Shown here in pieces: positions 60,552-64,000 of a stretch of 64,000 bases of DNA. Both the position numbers and the translations under genes were made by a program. Source of the stretch: Mycobacterium sp. GA-2829 (lineage in GTDB: Bacteria > Actinomycetota > Actinomycetes > Mycobacteriales > Mycobacteriaceae); contig NZ_LQIT01000067.1 in NCBI RefSeq assembly GCF_001499965.1, forward strand, positions 62,001-126,000, given 5' to 3'. The notes under the pieces are model-generated. The model saw only the letters and a list, made by a program, of their open reading frames with translations. It did not search any database and had not been told where the DNA came from. Numbering within the stretch: the stretch's first letter is position 1; every line of letters starts with the position of its first letter.

Positions 60552-61415
60552 CTACTCCTTCGTGTCGCCCTCGACCACGCCCAGCGCCGCCCGCGCGCGG
60601 TCCTCGTAGCTCTTGCGCTCGGCGGCGTCGAATTCGAGGAACACCGTGTCCAGTCCGAGCTTGCCGTTCAGCCAGCGCCGGCCCCGCGGACCGAGCAACT
60701 GGGCGGCCTGCGCGGTGAACCGCAGAGCCGGCGGCACCGACACGTGTGTCTTCGGCTTGTACAGCGTCTTGACCACCGCCGCCGCGATCTCCTCCGGTTC
60801 CACCGGCTTGATCGCCCCGGATTCCTTGGTCCCCGAGATCAGCTCGGTCTTGGTGAACGGCGGCATCACCACCGATACGTGCACACCGTGCGGGGCGACC
60901 TCGTCGGCCAGCGCCGCCGACAGCCCGACCACACCGAACTTGGCGCCGACGTAGACCACCTGGCCCGGGACCGGGATCAGCCCGGACAGCGAAGCGATGT
61001 TGATGATGTGCCCGCGCCGACGGGCGATCATGTCCGGCAGTGCCAGCTGGCAGCCGGTGATCACGCCGTAGAGGTTCACCTCGATCGACGACCGGATCGC
61101 CTGTTCGGACTGGTCGAGGAACGGTCCGATCGGCATCACGCCCGCGTTGTTGATCAGCACGTCGATGTGCCCGCCGCCGTCGGTGCGGGCCTTGTCGAGG
61201 AACGTGGCGAACGACTCTCGGTCGGTGACGTCGAGCGGATACCCCGAGACCGGCCCCAGCTTGGTCAGCTGGGCGACCGCCGACTCCTGCAGCGCCACGT
61301 CGCGGTCGCCGATCACGACGCGGGCGCCCCGTGCCAGTAGTGCCTTGGCGGTGGCGTAACCGATCCCGCGGGCGGCGCCGGTGATCGCGATCGTCTTGCC
61401 GCTGATGTTGTCCAT
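60552..61415 (-). CDS. Short-chain dehydrogenase/reductase
   Basis: SDR of 287 residues with TGAARGIGYATAKAL, INNAGVMPIG, IASLSGLIPVPGQVVYVGAK (catalytic Ser and Tyr-x3-Lys) and a C-terminal extension of about 60 residues after the core. The extension (RFTAQAAQLLGPRGRRW) is like mycobacterial SDRs acting on lipophilic substrates near the membrane. ATG at 61415 was chosen; the upstream part of the frame crosses a 20-bp palindrome at 61422-61441 that is probably its operator. No regulator gene is adjacent. Confidence 0.88.
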   Translation of the reverse strand: MDNISGKTIAITGAARGIGYATAKALLARGARVVIGDRDVALQESAVAQLTKLGPVSGYPLDVTDRESFATFLDKARTDGGGHIDVLINNAGVMPIGPFLDQSEQAIRSSIEVNLYGVITGCQLALPDMIARRRGHIINIASLSGLIPVPGQVVYVGAKFGVVGLSAALADEVAPHGVHVSVVMPPFTKTELISGTKESGAIKPVEPEEIAAAVVKTLYKPKTHVSVPPALRFTAQAAQLLGPRGRRWLNGKLGLDTVFLEFDAAERKSYEDRARAALGVVEGDTKE

Positions 61416-61421
61416 GCCGCG

Positions 61422-61441
61422 AACTTTACAGGTGTCAAGTT
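61422..61441. promoter_or_regulatory. Near-perfect 20-bp palindrome upstream of the SDR gene
   Basis: AACTTTACAGGTGTCAAGTT: nine of ten bases in each arm pair. It starts 7 bp upstream of the SDR start. The pattern is like operators of TetR-family regulators; the regulator must be encoded elsewhere. Confidence 0.6.
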
Positions 61442-61519
61442 TTGATCGGAAGAGCATTCGTCCGCCTCGAACAGTGGGCCAAGGAATGCACTGCGGCGTG
61501 CGACGTGTTCAGTGGGGTG

Positions 61520-62029
61520 ATGAGCGTGCCGATGACTGACGACGTGCGGTTCGTGACCGTGACGCAAACCGATCCGCGGGCCGAACCGCTGTTGGCTGAA
61601 CTCGCGGTCGAATACGCCGACCGGTACGACGGGCGCGCCGAGGCGGTCCTGGCGTGGTTGCGTCGCTATCCGGCCGAGGAGTTCGCCGGGCCGGACGGCG
61701 CCATGCTGATCGGCCTGCTCGGCGAGACTCCCGTCACCGGTGGCGCGTTCCGCCGTTTCGATGCCGAAACCGCTGAGCTGAAACGCATCTGGACCGACAG
61801 CGGACACCGGCGCCGCGGCTACGCCCGCGCGCTGCTGACCGCGTTGGAGACCGAGATCGCCGCGCGCGGCTACGGCCGGATCTACCTGACGACGGGCGAC
61901 CGCCAACCCGAAGCCGAAGCCCTCTACCTCGCGACCGGCTACCGCCGGCTACCCGAACCCCTGCCCGCCGAAGGCGAGGTCTATCCCGTCGCCTTCGTCA
62001 AGCACCTGCGGGAGCACCTCGGTTTGTAA
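61520..62029 (+). CDS. GNAT-family N-acetyltransferase
   Basis: Acetyl-CoA-dependent acetyltransferase of 169 residues. Motif A is seen as AELKRIWTDSGHRRRGYARA (RxxGxA pyrophosphate loop), followed by LLTALETEIAARGYGRIYLT and the C-terminal ALYLATGYRRLPE. ATG at 61520 with GGGGTG upstream is chosen; 61532 is an alternative. The acceptor is unknown. It lies 10 bp before the small membrane protein gene and may be cotranscribed with it. Confidence 0.88.
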   Translation: MSVPMTDDVRFVTVTQTDPRAEPLLAELAVEYADRYDGRAEAVLAWLRRYPAEEFAGPDGAMLIGLLGETPVTGGAFRRFDAETAELKRIWTDSGHRRRGYARALLTALETEIAARGYGRIYLTTGDRQPEAEALYLATGYRRLPEPLPAEGEVYPVAFVKHLREHLGL

Positions 62030-62039
62030 GCTGGCGCAA

Positions 62040-62330
62040 ATGTCACAGGCGACCGTGGGGTGGCTGATCCTGCTGACCGCGGGCGTCATCGCCGCGGCCG
62101 GGGTGTCGCTGCGGGGGTTCGTCGGCCGCCGCGCCGACCGGCATCCGCTCGGCCGGCTCACCCGCCGGTTCCGGGAGACGAAGCTCGCCAGGCGAGTGTT
62201 CGGGCCTGTGCACCGCGATGCGCTCGACCCCGACGAACTCGATCAGGTGATCCTGATGCCCACCCTCGTCGTCGCGTGCGGGCTGTGCCTGACCGCGGTG
62301 TTCCTGCTCGGCTACCGCGTCCTGAGCTGA
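62040..62330 (+). CDS. Small membrane protein of unknown function
   Basis: Protein of 96 residues with two membrane helices (TVGWLILLTAGVIAAAGVSL and ILMPTLVVACGLCLTAVFLL) and a basic loop of about 45 residues between them (RRADRHPLGRLTRRFRETKL), so both ends are probably outside and the loop cytosolic. No family recognised. ATG at 62040. Its last 19 bases overlap the convergent MBL-fold gene. Confidence 0.65.
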   Translation: MSQATVGWLILLTAGVIAAAGVSLRGFVGRRADRHPLGRLTRRFRETKLARRVFGPVHRDALDPDELDQVILMPTLVVACGLCLTAVFLLGYRVLS

Positions 62331-63058
62331 CGGGCCGCCGCCAGCGCGGCATCGCGGATCGGTCCGCGCCACAACGGTCCGTGCCCCGGCAACAGGGTCT
62401 CGGCGTCGACGAGCGCGAGCGCGTCCAGGGTCTGCACACAGCGGGCCTGATCGTGGTTGAACACCTCCGGCAGCAGCTGCGGGCGGGTGTCGGCGAGCAG
62501 CGGGTGACCGGTCACCAGTGCGTCGCCGCCGACCAGGACGCCGTCGACCAGATACGAGCAGTGCCCGCCGGTGTGGCCGGGGCTCGGGATCGCCCGCGGG
62601 GTACCCGGCAGCGTCGCGGCGACTTCGTCGGTGAGCGCCGCGGCAGTCGGGATTCCGCCGCGCGTCAGACCGCCCTTGCGGCTGATCGTCACCGTCCACT
62701 TCAGCCACCGCGGCTGCCACACGTGTTTCGCGACCTCGACCGGGGACACCTGCTCGAGGTACTCCCGACGGGCGTGCCCGACCTCGTCGGCGTGGGCGTA
62801 GACGGGGATGCCGTGGTGGGCGGCGAACCAGATCGCCGAACCGAAGTGGTCGACGTGCGCGTGGGTCAACAGGATCGCCCGCACATCACCCAGCCCGAAA
62901 CCCAAGCGGCGCAACGAATCCACCACATCGTCGCGGTGGCCGGGGAACCCGGTGTCGATCAGCACGACCCCACGGTCGTCGGCCACCACCGTCCAGTTCA
63001 CCAGGTCGGTCTGGGCGAGGTGGACACGGTCGGTGACGGCCGTCAGCGCTGCTGGCAT
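62312..63058 (-). CDS. MBL-fold metallo-hydrolase (Rv0406c-like)
   Basis: Metallo-beta-lactamase-fold hydrolase of 248 residues with the complete binuclear zinc motif LLTHAHVDHFGSAI, then PSPGHTGGHCSYLVDGVLVG (His and Asp ligands) and a late LPGHGPLW. General fold shared by lactonases, glyoxalase II and beta-lactamase-like enzymes; the substrate is not known. ATG at 63058, divergent from fgd1 by 35 bp, as I recall for Rv0406c-Rv0407. Confidence 0.9.
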   Translation of the reverse strand: MPAALTAVTDRVHLAQTDLVNWTVVADDRGVVLIDTGFPGHRDDVVDSLRRLGFGLGDVRAILLTHAHVDHFGSAIWFAAHHGIPVYAHADEVGHARREYLEQVSPVEVAKHVWQPRWLKWTVTISRKGGLTRGGIPTAAALTDEVAATLPGTPRAIPSPGHTGGHCSYLVDGVLVGGDALVTGHPLLADTRPQLLPEVFNHDQARCVQTLDALALVDAETLLPGHGPLWRGPIRDAALAAARQLRTR

Positions 63059-63093
63059 GCCGCGAGTGTAGGCAGAGGAGTAGAAACGAGATC

Positions 63094-64000
63094 GTGGCTG
63101 AACTCAAACTCGGATACAAGGCGTCGGCGGAGCAGTTCGCGCCGCGGGAACTGGTGGAGCTCGCGGTGGCGGCCGAAGAGCACGGGATGGACAGTGCGAC
63201 GGTCAGTGACCACTTCCAGCCGTGGCGTCATGAGGGCGGGCATGCGCCGTTCTCGCTGGCGTGGATGACCGCGGTGGGGGAGCGCACCAAACGCCTGCAG
63301 TTGGGGACCTCGGTGCTGACGCCGACGTTCCGGTACAACCCGGCGGTGATCGCGCAGGCGTTCGCGACGATGGCGTGTCTGTACCCGAACCGGATCTTCC
63401 TCGGGGTGGGGACCGGTGAGGCGCTCAACGAGATCGCCACCGGCTACGAGGGCGACTGGCCGGATTTCAAGGAACGCTTCGCCCGGTTGCGCGAATCGGT
63501 GCGGCTGATGCGGGAGCTGTGGCTCGGCGACCGGGTGGATTTCGAGGGCGAGTACTACCGCACCAAGGGGGCGTCGATCTACGACGTGCCCGAAGGCGGG
63601 GTGCCGGTGTACGTCGCCGCGGGTGGGCCGGTGGTGGCCAAGTACGCCGGCCGCGCCGGGGACGGCTTCATCTGCACCTCGGGTAAGGGTGAGGAGCTCT
63701 ACAAGGACAAGCTGCTGCCGGCGGTGGCCGAAGGCGCCGACGCGGCGGGCAAGAACGTCGACGACGTCGACAAGATGATCGAGATCAAGATCTCCTACGA
63801 CACCGATCCCGAACTGGCGCTGGAGAACACGCGGTTCTGGGCGCCGCTGTCGCTGACCGCCGAGCAGAAGCACAGCATCGACGATCCGATCGAGATGGAG
63901 AAGGCCGCCGACGAGCTGCCGATCGAGCAGGTCGCCAAGCGCTGGATCGTGGCATCGGATCCTGACGAGGCGGTGGAGAAGGTCAAGGATTACGTGGGCT
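63094..64000 (+). CDS. fgd1: F420-dependent glucose-6-phosphate dehydrogenase (3' end outside window)
   Basis: Oxidises glucose 6-phosphate to the lactone while reducing cofactor F420, feeding the F420-dependent enzymes of mycobacteria. The frame is open from GTG at 63094 to the window edge: 302 of about 336 residues are seen. The N-terminus (MAELKLGYKASAEQFAPREL), SDHFQPWRHEGGHAPFSL and LGTSVLTPTFRYNPAVIAQ are nearly identical to M. tuberculosis Fgd1. GAGGAG lies 15 bp upstream. Presence of this gene supports F420 dependence of the LLM enzyme at 31359. Reduced F420 also matters for nitroimidazole prodrug activation in mycobacteria. Confidence 0.97.
   Translation, partial: MAELKLGYKASAEQFAPRELVELAVAAEEHGMDSATVSDHFQPWRHEGGHAPFSLAWMTAVGERTKRLQLGTSVLTPTFRYNPAVIAQAFATMACLYPNRIFLGVGTGEALNEIATGYEGDWPDFKERFARLRESVRLMRELWLGDRVDFEGEYYRTKGASIYDVPEGGVPVYVAAGGPVVAKYAGRAGDGFICTSGKGEELYKDKLLPAVAEGADAAGKNVDDVDKMIEIKISYDTDPELALENTRFWAPLSLTAEQKHSIDDPIEMEKAADELPIEQVAKRWIVASDPDEAVEKVKDYVG

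Overview
The window is a 64-kb piece of a high-GC actinobacterial chromosome, almost certainly a Mycobacteriaceae member of the fast-growing (Mycolicibacterium-like) type. The evidence is HspR downstream of grpE-dnaJ, an HspR-type (HAIR) operator at clpB, ESX/Esp-family proteins, an F420-dependent glucose-6-phosphate dehydrogenase (fgd1) and many families that, from memory, sit between Rv0350 (dnaK) and Rv0407 (fgd1) in M. tuberculosis. Genes are packed tightly, starts are often GTG, and stop/start overlaps of the ATGA/GTGA type are common. I see no tRNA, rRNA, insertion sequence, prophage or CRISPR array, and no gene-free stretch over 300 bp.

Layout. 1-2129: end of the dnaK operon (grpE, dnaJ, hspR). 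2126-5229 (minus): aldose-epimerase-like protein, flavohaemoglobin-like protein and a membrane protein with a divergent TetR regulator. 5951-9851: accessory stretch with a GAP-family membrane protein, a CYTH protein, a compact EspA/EspC/EspD-like cassette and a DUF2510 protein. 9894-15826: clpB under an apparent combined HspR/SigH promoter, then four genes ending in a SpoU-type RNA methyltransferase. 15719-17835 (minus): LfrA-like efflux pump and its TetR regulator. 17927-20916: GH76 glycosidase and an NhaA antiporter fused to a DsbA-like domain.

20923-30460 is a complete aerobic CO dehydrogenase locus: LysR regulator (CutR-like), XdhC-like protein, subunits cutB-cutC-cutA with the form I active-site signature AYACSFR, then maturation genes (XdhC/CoxF-like, coxD, coxG, coxE). 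A perfect CRP-type palindrome overlaps the cutB start codon. 30487-35485: mixed oxidoreductases and hydrolases. 35482-41645: conserved block with DedA, alcohol dehydrogenase, fba, an Rv0361-like protein, DUF3151, a CDF zinc exporter and an M50 protease.

41673-47371 is an accessory insertion and the best candidate for something new: a GntR regulator diverging from a four-gene operon of a PuuD-like amidotransferase that has lost its catalytic Cys and His, an Fe-ADH with an altered metal ligand, a Baeyer-Villiger-type monooxygenase and a glutamine-synthetase-like gamma-glutamyl ligase. It looks like an amine or amino-alcohol catabolic route. 47378-50693: Rv0358-like protein, purA, a hot-dog protein and a membrane protein. 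50638-56320: ferredoxin/P450 pair, MMPL transporter with MarR regulator, and a CPA1 Na+/H+ antiporter diverging from a UBP zinc-finger protein. 56712-60404: purT, an Rv0361-like domain protein, rhodanese, metZ and a hypothetical. 60552-64000: SDR, GNAT, a small membrane protein, an MBL-fold protein and the start of fgd1.

Two recurrent features cut across the window. Four convergent gene pairs end in one shared CTAG tetranucleotide, and five long hairpins without a U-tract lie 6-18 nt beyond stop codons, probably acting as transcript ends.
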